Shown here piece after piece: positions 1 to 6,789 of a stretch of 11,562 nt of DNA. The stretch spans positions 1 through 11,562 of the forward strand of contig CAMNBS010000034.1 in assembly GCA_946533175.1 (NCBI GenBank), in the 5' to 3' direction. The notes beneath the pieces are model-generated. The model made no database searches and was not told the DNA's origin. It saw nothing but the letters and a program-made list of their open reading frames with translations. The translations under genes and the position numbers were made by a program. This DNA comes from an uncultured Clostridia bacterium. GTDB lineage: Bacteria; Bacillota_I; Bacilli_A; RF39; UBA660. Numbering within the stretch: position 1 is the first letter of the stretch; every line of letters begins with the position of its first letter.

Positions 1-11
1 GAAGGTAAATT

Positions 12-1028
12 ATGAGTAAATTTTTAATAACTGGGGGATGTGGATTTATTGGAAGTAATTATTTACATTATGTTGTCAATAAATATCCAAAAGATGATTT
101 TGTCTGCATTGATAGCTTAACTTATGCAGGTAATTATAATAATATAAAGGATTTAGAGGAAAAGGAGAACTTTCACTTTGTTTACGGTGATATTACTAAT
201 CGCGAATTAATTGAACAATTATTTGATAAAGAAAAATTTGATTATGTGATTAATTTTGCAGCGGAAAGTCACGTTGATAATTCAATAAAAAATCCTTTTG
301 TTTTTGCGGATACCAATATTAAAGGTACATTAACTTTGATGGATATGGCTAAAAAATATGGAATTAAAAGATTCCATCAAGTATCAACGGATGAGGTATA
401 TGGAGATCTTCCTCTAGATAGGCCTGATTTAAAATTTCATGAGGATACTCCACTTCATACATCTAGCCCTTATTCATCTAGTAAGGCTTCTGCTGATTTA
501 TTTGTTATGGCTTATCATCGAACTTTTGGTTTACCAGTAACTATTTCACGTTGTTCTAATAACTATGGAGCCTATCAGTTTCCTGAAAAATTAATTCCAG
601 TAGTTATTAGTAAAGCTTTAAAAAATGAACCTATTCCTGTTTATGGTAAAGGGGAAAATGTTCGAGATTGGATTCACGTTAATGATCATAATATTGGGGT
701 TGATTTAATCGTACGTAATGGTAAAGACGGAGAAATATATAATTTAGGAGGGCATTCTGAAAGAACTAATTTAGAAGTAGTTAAGACTATTTTAAGACAA
801 ATGAATAAGCCTGAAAGTTTGATTACTTATGTTACTGATCGTCCTGGACATGATTTACGTTATGCCATTGACTCTAGTAAAGTTGAAAAAGAGTTGAATT
901 GGCATTTAACCCATAATTTTGAAGACGGAATTAAAGAAACTGTTGATTGGTATTTACATAATCAAGAATGGATTAATAATATTTTATCTGGTGAATATCA
1001 AAAAGATAATGATCAAGTAAGAAAGTAG
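12..1028 (+). CDS. rfbB: dTDP-glucose 4,6-dehydratase
   Basis: Converts dTDP-glucose to dTDP-4-keto-6-deoxyglucose in the cytoplasm, the second step towards dTDP-L-rhamnose and other deoxysugars of surface polysaccharides. The 338-residue protein is an extended short-chain dehydrogenase. It has the NAD-binding GGCGFIG at residues 8-14, STDEVYG at 125-131 containing the Thr-Asp-Glu triad typical of dehydratases (T126, D127, E128), and YSSSK at 154-158 with catalytic Tyr154 and Lys158. The DRPGHD/RYAID stretch near 276-287 is also typical of RfbB/RmlB. Length fits the family (about 330-360). The start is set by GAAGG at 1-5. It is followed 6 nt later by a second sugar-nucleotide gene. The other rml genes (A, C, D) are not in the window and may lie upstream. 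Confidence 0.95.
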   Translation: MSKFLITGGCGFIGSNYLHYVVNKYPKDDFVCIDSLTYAGNYNNIKDLEEKENFHFVYGDITNRELIEQLFDKEKFDYVINFAAESHVDNSIKNPFVFADTNIKGTLTLMDMAKKYGIKRFHQVSTDEVYGDLPLDRPDLKFHEDTPLHTSSPYSSSKASADLFVMAYHRTFGLPVTISRCSNNYGAYQFPEKLIPVVISKALKNEPIPVYGKGENVRDWIHVNDHNIGVDLIVRNGKDGEIYNLGGHSERTNLEVVKTILRQMNKPESLITYVTDRPGHDLRYAIDSSKVEKELNWHLTHNFEDGIKETVDWYLHNQEWINNILSGEYQKDNDQVRK

Positions 1029-1034
1029 TGAAAA

Positions 1035-2072
1035 ATGAAAACATATTTAGTTACTGGTTCTTCAGGTTTTATTGGTAGTAATTTAACCGAAAGATTATTA
1101 AAAGAAAATCCTAGTATTCAAGTAGTAGGTATTGATAATATGAATGATTACTATGACGTTAAACTTAAAAAATATCGATTAAGAAAATTAAAAAAATATC
1201 CTAATTTTATTTTTATAAAAGGTGATATTGCTAATAAAAAGACAATTAATAAAATCTTTGAAGAATATAAACCTAATATTGTTATCAATTTAGCTGCTCA
1301 AGCTGGAGTTCGTTATTCTATTACTAATCCTGATGTTTATATATCTGCAAATATTATTGGTTTTTACAATATTTTAGAAGCATGTCGGAATTATCCGGTG
1401 GAACATCTTGTTTATGCATCGAGTTCTTCAGTTTATGGTGGAAATAAAAAAATACCTTTTAGTGTAGATGATTCAGTGGATAATCCGGTTAGTTTGTATG
1501 CTGCTACAAAAAAGAGTAATGAATTATTTGCTCATGCTTATTCTAAATTATATAATATTCCAACAACAGGATTACGCTTTTTTACAGTTTATGGTCCAGC
1601 TGGAAGACCTGATATGGCTTATTTTGATTTTACTAATAAATTAATTAATGGTGAAATAATAAAAATTTTTAATTATGGTAATTGTCAAAGAGATTTTACA
1701 TATATTGATGATATTGTTGAAGGAATAGTGCGTATTATAGGTAAAGCTCCAGATAAAAAAATGGGTGATGATAATTTGCCAATTCCACCATATGCTATTT
1801 ATAATATTGGAAATAGTAAGCCAGAAAATTTATTAGAATTTGTTCAAATATTGCAAGAAGAATTAATTCGAGCTAAGGTATTACCTGATGATTATGATTT
1901 TGATAAACATAAAGAGTTAGTACCTATGCAGCCAGGGGATGTACCAATAACATATGCTGATACCACTCCTTTAGAAAAAGATTTTAACTTTCGACCACAG
2001 ACATCGTTACGTGATGGATTAAGAAAATTTGCATGTTGGTATAAAAAATATTATCATGTAAAAAATAAATAA
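1035..2072 (+). CDS. NAD-dependent sugar epimerase, probably UDP-glucuronate 4-epimerase (CapI/GAE type)
   Basis: Probably interconverts UDP-glucuronate and UDP-galacturonate, supplying an acidic sugar for capsule or other surface polysaccharide. The 345-residue extended short-chain dehydrogenase shows the Rossmann motif GSSGFIG at residues 8-14, a serine run before VYG at 129-135, and YAATK at 155-159 (Tyr155, Lys159). Two stretches are characteristic of the glucuronate epimerase branch rather than GalE: GRPDMAYF at 190-197 and MQPGDVPITYADT at 298-310. It begins 6 nt after the rfbB stop with only a weak ribosome binding site, so translational coupling is likely. Substrate assignment rests on these motifs; a related epimerase specificity, such as UDP-GlcNAc or UDP-xylose type, cannot be excluded. 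Confidence 0.85.
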   Translation: MKTYLVTGSSGFIGSNLTERLLKENPSIQVVGIDNMNDYYDVKLKKYRLRKLKKYPNFIFIKGDIANKKTINKIFEEYKPNIVINLAAQAGVRYSITNPDVYISANIIGFYNILEACRNYPVEHLVYASSSSVYGGNKKIPFSVDDSVDNPVSLYAATKKSNELFAHAYSKLYNIPTTGLRFFTVYGPAGRPDMAYFDFTNKLINGEIIKIFNYGNCQRDFTYIDDIVEGIVRIIGKAPDKKMGDDNLPIPPYAIYNIGNSKPENLLEFVQILQEELIRAKVLPDDYDFDKHKELVPMQPGDVPITYADTTPLEKDFNFRPQTSLRDGLRKFACWYKKYYHVKNK

Positions 2073-2074
2073 TT

Positions 2075-2103
2075 TTGCTAATTTTGATAACTAATGATAT
2101 AAT
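2075..2103 (+). promoter_or_regulatory. Putative sigma-A-type promoter for the vanZ-like gene
   Basis: TTGCTA at 2075-2080, a 17-nt spacer and a perfect TATAAT at 2098-2103. It sits in the 53-nt gap before the VanZ-like gene, which has AGGTGAT just upstream of its ATG. This suggests the gene is not simply read through from the sugar genes. Confidence 0.65.
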
Positions 2104-2125
2104 TACTTAGAAAATAGGTGATGAA

Positions 2126-2626
2126 ATGAAAAAGATAATTAATAAAAAAATAATAATATTTAGTATATTAATTATTGTTTGGATGTTCATCATCTTTTTG
2201 TTTTCAAATATGAATACTATGGAATCAAATAGTAAGAGTAAAAGTATTGTGAATAATGTCATTGAAACAACTGATAAAATAACAAATGCTTCTGAAGAAA
2301 CAATAAAAAGACATCATAGTAATGAATATATGGAGAGAAGTAATTTGATATTTCGCAAAATATCCCATGCGTTTGTATTTTTGGTTTTATCTATTTTGTG
2401 GATGTTTTTATTAACTAATATTTGGAAAAGTAAAGAAATAAAAAATGCTTTTTTTAGCTTGTTTTTTTGTCTTTTATATGCTTTATTTGATGAATATCAT
2501 CAGACTTTTGTTTTAGGAAGAACTGGTCAATTTACTGATATTTTGATTGATTTATCAGGCTCTTTTTTGGGTGTTTTTCTATTTCTTTTGTTTTATCGAA
2601 GATGTCAAGTGAAAAGAAATACATAA
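2126..2626 (+). CDS. VanZ-family membrane protein
   Basis: A 166-residue integral membrane protein of the VanZ-like family. Four hydrophobic segments are visible at about residues 8-27, 80-98, 107-124 and 141-158. Family hallmarks are an early FLFSN after the first helix, RKISHAFVF at 77-85, and the conserved block FDEYHQTFVLGRTG at 121-134 followed by TDILID at 137-142. The first VanZ described raises teicoplanin resistance in enterococci, but most homologues are chromosomal genes of unknown envelope function. Nothing here links it to a vanHAX resistance cluster. It has its own promoter (2075-2103), and an inverted repeat over its stop codon may terminate it. The start is supported by AGGTGAT directly upstream. 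Confidence 0.88.
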   Translation: MKKIINKKIIIFSILIIVWMFIIFLFSNMNTMESNSKSKSIVNNVIETTDKITNASEETIKRHHSNEYMERSNLIFRKISHAFVFLVLSILWMFLLTNIWKSKEIKNAFFSLFFCLLYALFDEYHQTFVLGRTGQFTDILIDLSGSFLGVFLFLLFYRRCQVKRNT

Positions 2627-2660
2627 AAAAATGTTGGAAAAACTTGTATTTCTTCTTTTT
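2614..2660 (+). terminator. AT-rich inverted repeat, possible terminator of the vanZ-like gene
   Basis: Perfect 10-nt arms AAGAAATACA (2614-2623) and TGTATTTCTT (2645-2654) flank a 21-nt loop and are followed by C and TTTTT at 2656-2660. The left arm is the end of the VanZ-like coding sequence. Only two G-C pairs and the large loop make it a weak terminator. The right arm overlaps the suggested -35 box of the next gene, so it may instead be a binding site or chance in AT-rich DNA. Confidence 0.4.
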
Positions 2661-2672
2661 ATGCGTTAAAAT
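2644..2672 (+). promoter_or_regulatory. Putative promoter of the sortase operon
   Basis: TTGTAT at 2644-2649, a 17-nt spacer, and TAAAAT at 2667-2672. The -35 is poor and the -10 is good. This is the best candidate before the exported-protein/sortase/membrane-protein unit starting at 2692. Confidence 0.4.
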
Positions 2673-2681
2673 GTAAGATAT

Positions 2682-2687
2682 GGAGGA
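2682..2687 (+). promoter_or_regulatory. Ribosome binding site that decides the start at 2692
   Basis: GGAGGA at 2682-2687 lies 4 nt before the ATG at 2692. The in-frame upstream ATG at 2680 would place the ribosome binding site inside the coding sequence, adding MEDV in front of a perfect signal peptide. The ATG at 2692 is therefore the more likely start. Confidence 0.8.
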
Positions 2688-2691
2688 TGTC

Positions 2692-3213
2692 ATGAAGAAA
2701 TTAGGTATGTTATTAGCAATTGTTTTATTTATGGGAATCACTCAAGTTTATGCAATGAGTGAAGCAGAATTAAAAGACAAGTTATTTCAAACTATTGAAA
2801 TAGGAAATGATAAATATGGATTATCAGAAGATCATAAAGTACTTGTAGAAAGATATCTTGATCAAAATGAGGTTTCTAGTGAACATGCTGATTTTATTGC
2901 TAAGAGAATTGATAAAGCTATTGAAATAATTAAATCTCAAAAATCAGCTGAATTTAAAAAATATTCTAAAAAAGCTAAAGAAGATTTAAAAGCTTTAGTT
3001 GTAGAAATATCTGAAAATACTAGTGTAAAAGCAACTGTTACTAAAAATTCAGTTATTGTGTATAACACGGATGGAACCAAAGTTGAAGTTACAGGACTTG
3101 TAAAAAAAACAGGAATGACAAATAGCAATGTTCTTATGATTGTAGGCATTTCTTTTATCATTGTAGCAGTTGGTACTGGCTTAATTATTAAGCAAGTTAA
3201 AACTAGTGAGTAA
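2692..3213 (+). CDS. Small exported protein with C-terminal membrane anchor, candidate sortase substrate
   Basis: I do not recognise this 173-residue protein with certainty. It opens with a classical signal peptide: a KK pair, a hydrophobic core, and likely cleavage after VYA at residues 19-21. A charged, mostly helical middle (about 24-110) follows, then a short Thr/Val-rich beta-like stretch (about 111-135). The sequence VKKTG is at 137-141, a hydrophobic helix at about 147-166, and the tail KQVKTSE ends the protein. This order (signal peptide, xxxTG, hydrophobic span, basic tail) is that of a cell-wall sorting signal, but Val-Lys replaces the Leu-Pro of LPXTG. Its stop overlaps the sortase start by 1 nt (TAATG). 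I infer that it is either a sortase substrate with an altered motif or a simple membrane-anchored partner. Confidence 0.8.
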   Translation: MKKLGMLLAIVLFMGITQVYAMSEAELKDKLFQTIEIGNDKYGLSEDHKVLVERYLDQNEVSSEHADFIAKRIDKAIEIIKSQKSAEFKKYSKKAKEDLKALVVEISENTSVKATVTKNSVIVYNTDGTKVEVTGLVKKTGMTNSNVLMIVGISFIIVAVGTGLIIKQVKTSE

Positions 3214-3830
3214 TGAAGAAAAAACTAATTAAAGATTTTGCTAGTTATGTAGCAATATCTTTTTTCTTTGCTTCAATTTTTATTTTAATCTTTTATTTTA
3301 CGTTAAAAAGTAAAATTGATGTTGTTGTTTCTTTAATTAATACAACTGCAGTTAAAGAAAATAACGAAGAAGTTAAAGTTAGTTATAATTTTGAGGCTAA
3401 GAAATTATTAAAATATCCTGATTATGGTCAAAAATATGGAGAATTGTCTATATCATCAATTAATCTTAAACTACCTGTTTACTTTGGTGATAATACTAAG
3501 ATACTTCGTAAAGGTGTTGGTCATTATGCTGGAAGTTATTTTCCTGGTGAAAGTGGAACTATTATTTTGGCAGCTCATAATAATGTTGGTTACTTTAATA
3601 AATTAGATAAAGTTTCTATTGGTGATGTTGTTAATATTAAAACAACCTATGGTGATTTTTCTTATCAAATAGATAGTTTTAAAATTATTAAAGAAACAGA
3701 TTTATCGGCTTTTCCTATTCAACATAATGAAGAATTACTTATTATGTATACATGCTATCCATTGAGTCAAAATTATGGAAGAACAACTAAAAGATATGTT
3801 GTTTATGCCAAGAAAATAGGTGATGTATGA
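3213..3830 (+). CDS. Sortase, class D-like
   Basis: A membrane-bound cysteine transpeptidase that joins exported proteins to the cell wall or to one another. The 205-residue protein has an N-terminal signal anchor (about 11-31) and a sortase beta-barrel fold domain (about 70-200). The catalytic triad is visible: His122 in LAAHNN, Cys181 in YTCYP (178-182) and Arg194 in TKRYVVYA. GVGHYAGSYFPGESG at 101-115, just before the His, and TCYP after the active Cys resemble class D enzymes, although the usual GHR around the His is AHN here. The ATG overlaps the upstream stop (TAATG at 3211-3215) and its own stop overlaps the next start (ATGA at 3827-3830), so the three genes are translationally coupled. 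A substrate is expected nearby, and the upstream gene is the only candidate in the window. Confidence 0.9.
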   Translation: MKKKLIKDFASYVAISFFFASIFILIFYFTLKSKIDVVVSLINTTAVKENNEEVKVSYNFEAKKLLKYPDYGQKYGELSISSINLKLPVYFGDNTKILRKGVGHYAGSYFPGESGTIILAAHNNVGYFNKLDKVSIGDVVNIKTTYGDFSYQIDSFKIIKETDLSAFPIQHNEELLIMYTCYPLSQNYGRTTKRYVVYAKKIGDV

Positions 3831-4630
3831 AAAAGTTGAAAGTTATTGTAAAATATTTTTTTGGATTAATTCTTTCTATTTTAATGGCTTTTTTATGCTT
3901 AGTTCTTATTTTAAAAAGTACAGTTTTAAATAAAAATTATTTAATTGATACGATGATAAAAGAAAATTATTACTCAAAAATATATGATGAAATAAACGTT
4001 GAAATGGAAGCTTATATGATGTCATCAGGTTTTGATGCAAGCATCTTGAAGGATATTTATACTATAGAAGAAGTAAAAAATGATGTAAATCAATATGTTA
4101 GTGGATTGTTTGAAGGAAAAAAGATAGATATAGAAAAAGGAAAGATTAAAGATAATATTCAAAAAAATATTGATACTTATTTAAAAGAACGAAATGTTAA
4201 GGTTGTAAATGAAAGTGATGTTCAATTATTTATTGAGGAAATTAGTGATATTTATTGTGATGAAGTATCTTTTTATCATTTCTTGGATTTTTTGGTAGGT
4301 AATTTTGAAAAGATTGATTATTTAATAAATGTATCAATAATTATTAGTTTAATTGTTATAGTATTATTAATAATTATGTTAATAAAAAGTAGAATTTTGT
4401 TTTCATCTTTTATTGCTAGTGGTCTTATTATCTTCTTTATAGTTTTCTTTTTCCAGACTGAAATTATGATGGATGATGTTTTGATTATTTCTTTGATATT
4501 TTCCTCTTTAGTAAAAAATATTTATCAAACAATTATGCATTACATGGTTATTACTAGTAGTTTTTTAATTATTTTTGGTATTATTCTTTTATTAATTAAC
4601 AGCATGTGTAAAGCTAAAAAGAAAAGGTAG
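3827..4630 (+). CDS. Four-helix membrane protein of the sortase operon, unknown function
   Basis: Not recognised. The 267-residue protein has one hydrophobic helix at about 9-29. A charged, predicted helical domain of about 135 residues (30-165) follows, on the outside if the positive-inside rule holds for the KKLK N-terminus. Three more hydrophobic segments lie at about 166-186, 190-209 and 240-258, and the end is strongly basic (KAKKKR). Cys144 and Cys261 are scattered rather than paired. It starts with an ATGA overlap with the sortase, so it belongs to that operon and probably works with it, for example as a scaffold or a sensor; this is inference from position alone. No catalytic motif is visible. 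The next gene has its own strong promoter, which marks the operon end. Confidence 0.8.
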   Translation: MKKLKVIVKYFFGLILSILMAFLCLVLILKSTVLNKNYLIDTMIKENYYSKIYDEINVEMEAYMMSSGFDASILKDIYTIEEVKNDVNQYVSGLFEGKKIDIEKGKIKDNIQKNIDTYLKERNVKVVNESDVQLFIEEISDIYCDEVSFYHFLDFLVGNFEKIDYLINVSIIISLIVIVLLIIMLIKSRILFSSFIASGLIIFFIVFFFQTEIMMDDVLIISLIFSSLVKNIYQTIMHYMVITSSFLIIFGIILLLINSMCKAKKKR

Positions 4631-4637
4631 AAAAATG

Positions 4638-4666
4638 TTGAAAATAGATTTTTAATTATGTATAAT
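4638..4666 (+). promoter_or_regulatory. Strong sigma-A-type promoter for the kinase/phosphatase pair
   Basis: TTGAAA at 4638-4643, exactly 17 nt, then TATAAT at 4661-4666. It lies in the 55-nt gap between the four-helix protein and the Wzz/kinase gene. That gene has AGAGGAG just before its ATG. No convincing terminator separates it from the upstream operon. Confidence 0.75.
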
Positions 4667-4685
4667 GAGAAAGTAGAGGAGAATT

Positions 4686-6032
4686 ATGGAAGAGATTAAT
4701 TTAAAGGAGTTTTGGGATTATTATAAAAAATATCTTATTATTGTTATTATGATAGTATTTCTATCTGTTATGATTACTTTTGTATATAATGCTTTTTTTA
4801 AAAAGCCATTGTATTCAACATATACGACGGTTGTTTTAGTAAAAGATGAAACAGCAGATACGGATACTATTAGTCAAAGTGATATTGTTTTAAATCAGAA
4901 ATTGGTATCAACATATAGTGAAATAATTAAAAGTAGACTTGTATTAAGTCAGGTTATTAATGATTTGAAATTAGATTATTCCGTTGATCAAATATCTAAA
5001 GAAATAAATGTTAAATCCTTGTCAGATACTGAAATATTAAAAATTACTGTGACTGATCGTGATAATCATTTAGCTGCTTCAATTGCTAATACTTTAGCTG
5101 AAATATTTGAAAAAGAAATAACAAAAATTTATAAGTTAAATAATGTTAGTGTTATTGATACAGCTCAAGTACCTGTTAGTCCATCAAATAATAAAACAGT
5201 ACGTAATTCTGTTTTGGTAGGTGTTTTATCATTTGTTTTAAGTAGCGGAATTGTTTTTGTTATTTTCTATTTTGATGATACATTACGTAATATCGAGGAT
5301 ATGGAAGCTGAGTTTGGTGTACCACTTATTAGTCGATTATATCGTGATAATAATGGTATTGATTTGATTGTGGATAAAAAGCCTAATGCACCCGCTAGTG
5401 AAAGCATTCGAACACTTCGTACAAACCTACAATTTTCAGCAATTGACCAAGAATTAAAAACTATTTTAGTGACCAGTTCATTGCCATCTGAAGGAAAAAG
5501 TTTTGTTAGTGCTAATTTGGCTATATCTTTTGCTCAAACAGGTAAGAAAGTATTAATAATTGATTGTGACTTACGAAAAGGACGTCAGCATAAAATCTTT
5601 GGCGTAAATGGTAAAAATGGCTTATCCAACTTATTAATTAGTAATATTACTGATTGTAATGAATATGTTTTACCAACTAAAATTAAAAATCTTTATATTA
5701 TGCCTTGTGGTAGTTATCCACCTAATCCAAGTGAATTGTTAAACTCAAAGAAAAATGCTTCCTTAATTACATTACTTAAAAAACATTTTGATGTTTTAGT
5801 TTTAGATGGAGTTCCGATAAGTGGGTTATCTGATTCATTGATTTTATCGTCATTGGTTGACAAAGTATTAATTGTATCTTCAATAAATCAAACACCAAAA
5901 TCTGAACTTCGTAATACCGTTAAATCATTAGAAAGTGTTAATGCTTGTATTGCTGGTTGTATTGCCAATAATTTAACTGGTAATAAAGGAAAATATGGTA
6001 GTTATTACTATTATGGTTATGAGGAAAAATAA
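4686..6032 (+). CDS. Fused Wzz chain-length protein and BY-type tyrosine kinase
   Basis: Controls chain length and export of capsule or exopolysaccharide through cycles of tyrosine autophosphorylation. The 448-residue protein joins two parts. Residues 1-200 form a Wzz domain with membrane helices at about 16-36 and 174-196 and a Pro-rich PVSPS at 163-167 before the second helix. Residues about 235-448 form a cytoplasmic BY-kinase. Its Walker A is SLPSEGKS at 265-272 (Lys271), Walker A' is IIDCDLR at 291-297 (Asp293, Asp295), and Walker B is VLVLDG at 370-375 (Asp374). The C-terminal tail is a tyrosine cluster (Y437, Y440-443, Y445), the usual autophosphorylation sites. Many Firmicutes split these into CpsC and CpsD, so the fused Wzc-like form is notable. 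The matching phosphatase follows 2 nt after the stop. Confidence 0.92.
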   Translation: MEEINLKEFWDYYKKYLIIVIMIVFLSVMITFVYNAFFKKPLYSTYTTVVLVKDETADTDTISQSDIVLNQKLVSTYSEIIKSRLVLSQVINDLKLDYSVDQISKEINVKSLSDTEILKITVTDRDNHLAASIANTLAEIFEKEITKIYKLNNVSVIDTAQVPVSPSNNKTVRNSVLVGVLSFVLSSGIVFVIFYFDDTLRNIEDMEAEFGVPLISRLYRDNNGIDLIVDKKPNAPASESIRTLRTNLQFSAIDQELKTILVTSSLPSEGKSFVSANLAISFAQTGKKVLIIDCDLRKGRQHKIFGVNGKNGLSNLLISNITDCNEYVLPTKIKNLYIMPCGSYPPNPSELLNSKKNASLITLLKKHFDVLVLDGVPISGLSDSLILSSLVDKVLIVSSINQTPKSELRNTVKSLESVNACIAGCIANNLTGNKGKYGSYYYYGYEEK

Positions 6033-6034
6033 CG

Positions 6035-6748
6035 ATGACCGATATTCATTCACATTTATTGTTTAATATTGATGATGGTTCAAAATCAATTAATGAGAGT
6101 GTTGAAATACTTAGAAAAATGAAAAGTATTGGTTATGATAATGTTATTTTAACCCCACATTATATAAGAGACAGTAAATATAATAGTTCAAAAAAAAATA
6201 ATATTAAATTAATGAAAGAATTAAAAAGGGCATTAGTTGAAAATAATATTGAGATAAATCTATATTTAGGTAATGAAATATATATTGATGATAACATTGA
6301 TGTACTTTTAAAAAATAATGAAGTTTCTTCACTTAATGATACAAATTATTTATTAATTGAACTACCCATTTCTGGTGAATATTCTGGTTATGAAGAAATA
6401 TTTAAAGATTTAATGGATAAGGGTTTTCAAGTTATTCTTGCTCATCCAGAGAGATACTTGTCTTTTCAAAAAGATTTTAGTCGAATTTATGAATTAGAAA
6501 ATCTTGGTGTCTTATTTCAAAGTAATTTATTAAGTATTTTAGGGGGATATGGTCGAAGTGCTAAGAAGCTGATGAAAAGGTTGTTAAAAGAAAAGAAAAT
6601 ATCTTTTTTAGCAACCGATATTCATCATATGTTTTCAGATAATTATTCTTTTTCTAAAGTACAGAAAAAACTTTTAAAATATCTTAGTGAAAAAGAATTA
6701 TCTGAATTAGTAGATATCAATTCTCAAAAAATAATTATGAATAAATAA
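6035..6748 (+). CDS. cpsB: PHP-family protein-tyrosine phosphatase (CpsB/YwqE type)
   Basis: Metal-dependent phosphatase expected to remove phosphate from the tyrosine tail of the neighbouring BY-kinase. The 237-residue protein shows the PHP metal ligands in order: DIHSH at 3-7 (Asp3, His5, His7), TPH at 40-42, GNE at 79-81, AHPER at 136-140 and TDIH at 194-197. It is slightly shorter than the usual 240-260 residues but shows no break. It starts 2 nt after the kinase stop, with GAGG about 10 nt upstream, and must be co-transcribed from the promoter at 4638. The gene symbol follows the pneumococcal homologue. No glycosyltransferase follows: the next gene is argS. Confidence 0.92.
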   Translation: MTDIHSHLLFNIDDGSKSINESVEILRKMKSIGYDNVILTPHYIRDSKYNSSKKNNIKLMKELKRALVENNIEINLYLGNEIYIDDNIDVLLKNNEVSSLNDTNYLLIELPISGEYSGYEEIFKDLMDKGFQVILAHPERYLSFQKDFSRIYELENLGVLFQSNLLSILGGYGRSAKKLMKRLLKEKKISFLATDIHHMFSDNYSFSKVQKKLLKYLSEKELSELVDINSQKIIMNK

Positions 6749-6754
6749 AAAAAC

Positions 6755-6783
6755 TTGCGTGTTGATAATATTTTTGTTATAAT
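6755..6783 (+). promoter_or_regulatory. Promoter of argS
   Basis: TTGCGT at 6755-6760, 17 nt, TATAAT at 6778-6783. Transcription should begin near 6790, at the first base of the T-box leader. It starts 6 nt after the phosphatase stop codon. Confidence 0.75.
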
Positions 6784-6789
6784 CTTTTT

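Noticed and set aside
3102..3109. A8 run just at the VKKTG motif as a phase-variation slip site
   Set aside because: A runs of this length are frequent by chance in such AT-rich DNA (for example several Lys codons in a row); there is no second sign of phase variation.
2532..3161. Minus-strand open frames at 2532-2741 and 2937-3161
   Set aside because: They lie antisense to well-supported genes (VanZ-like and the exported protein), have no ribosome binding site and show no domain pattern.
3424..3606. A 60-codon plus-strand frame inside the sortase gene
   Set aside because: It is out of frame within the sortase, which has the catalytic motifs, and has no start signal.
4631..4653. AAAAAT/ATTTTT inverted repeat after the four-helix protein as a terminator
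   Set aside because: Pure A-T stem with no G-C pairs, overlapping the promoter at 4638-4666; expected by chance in this base composition.
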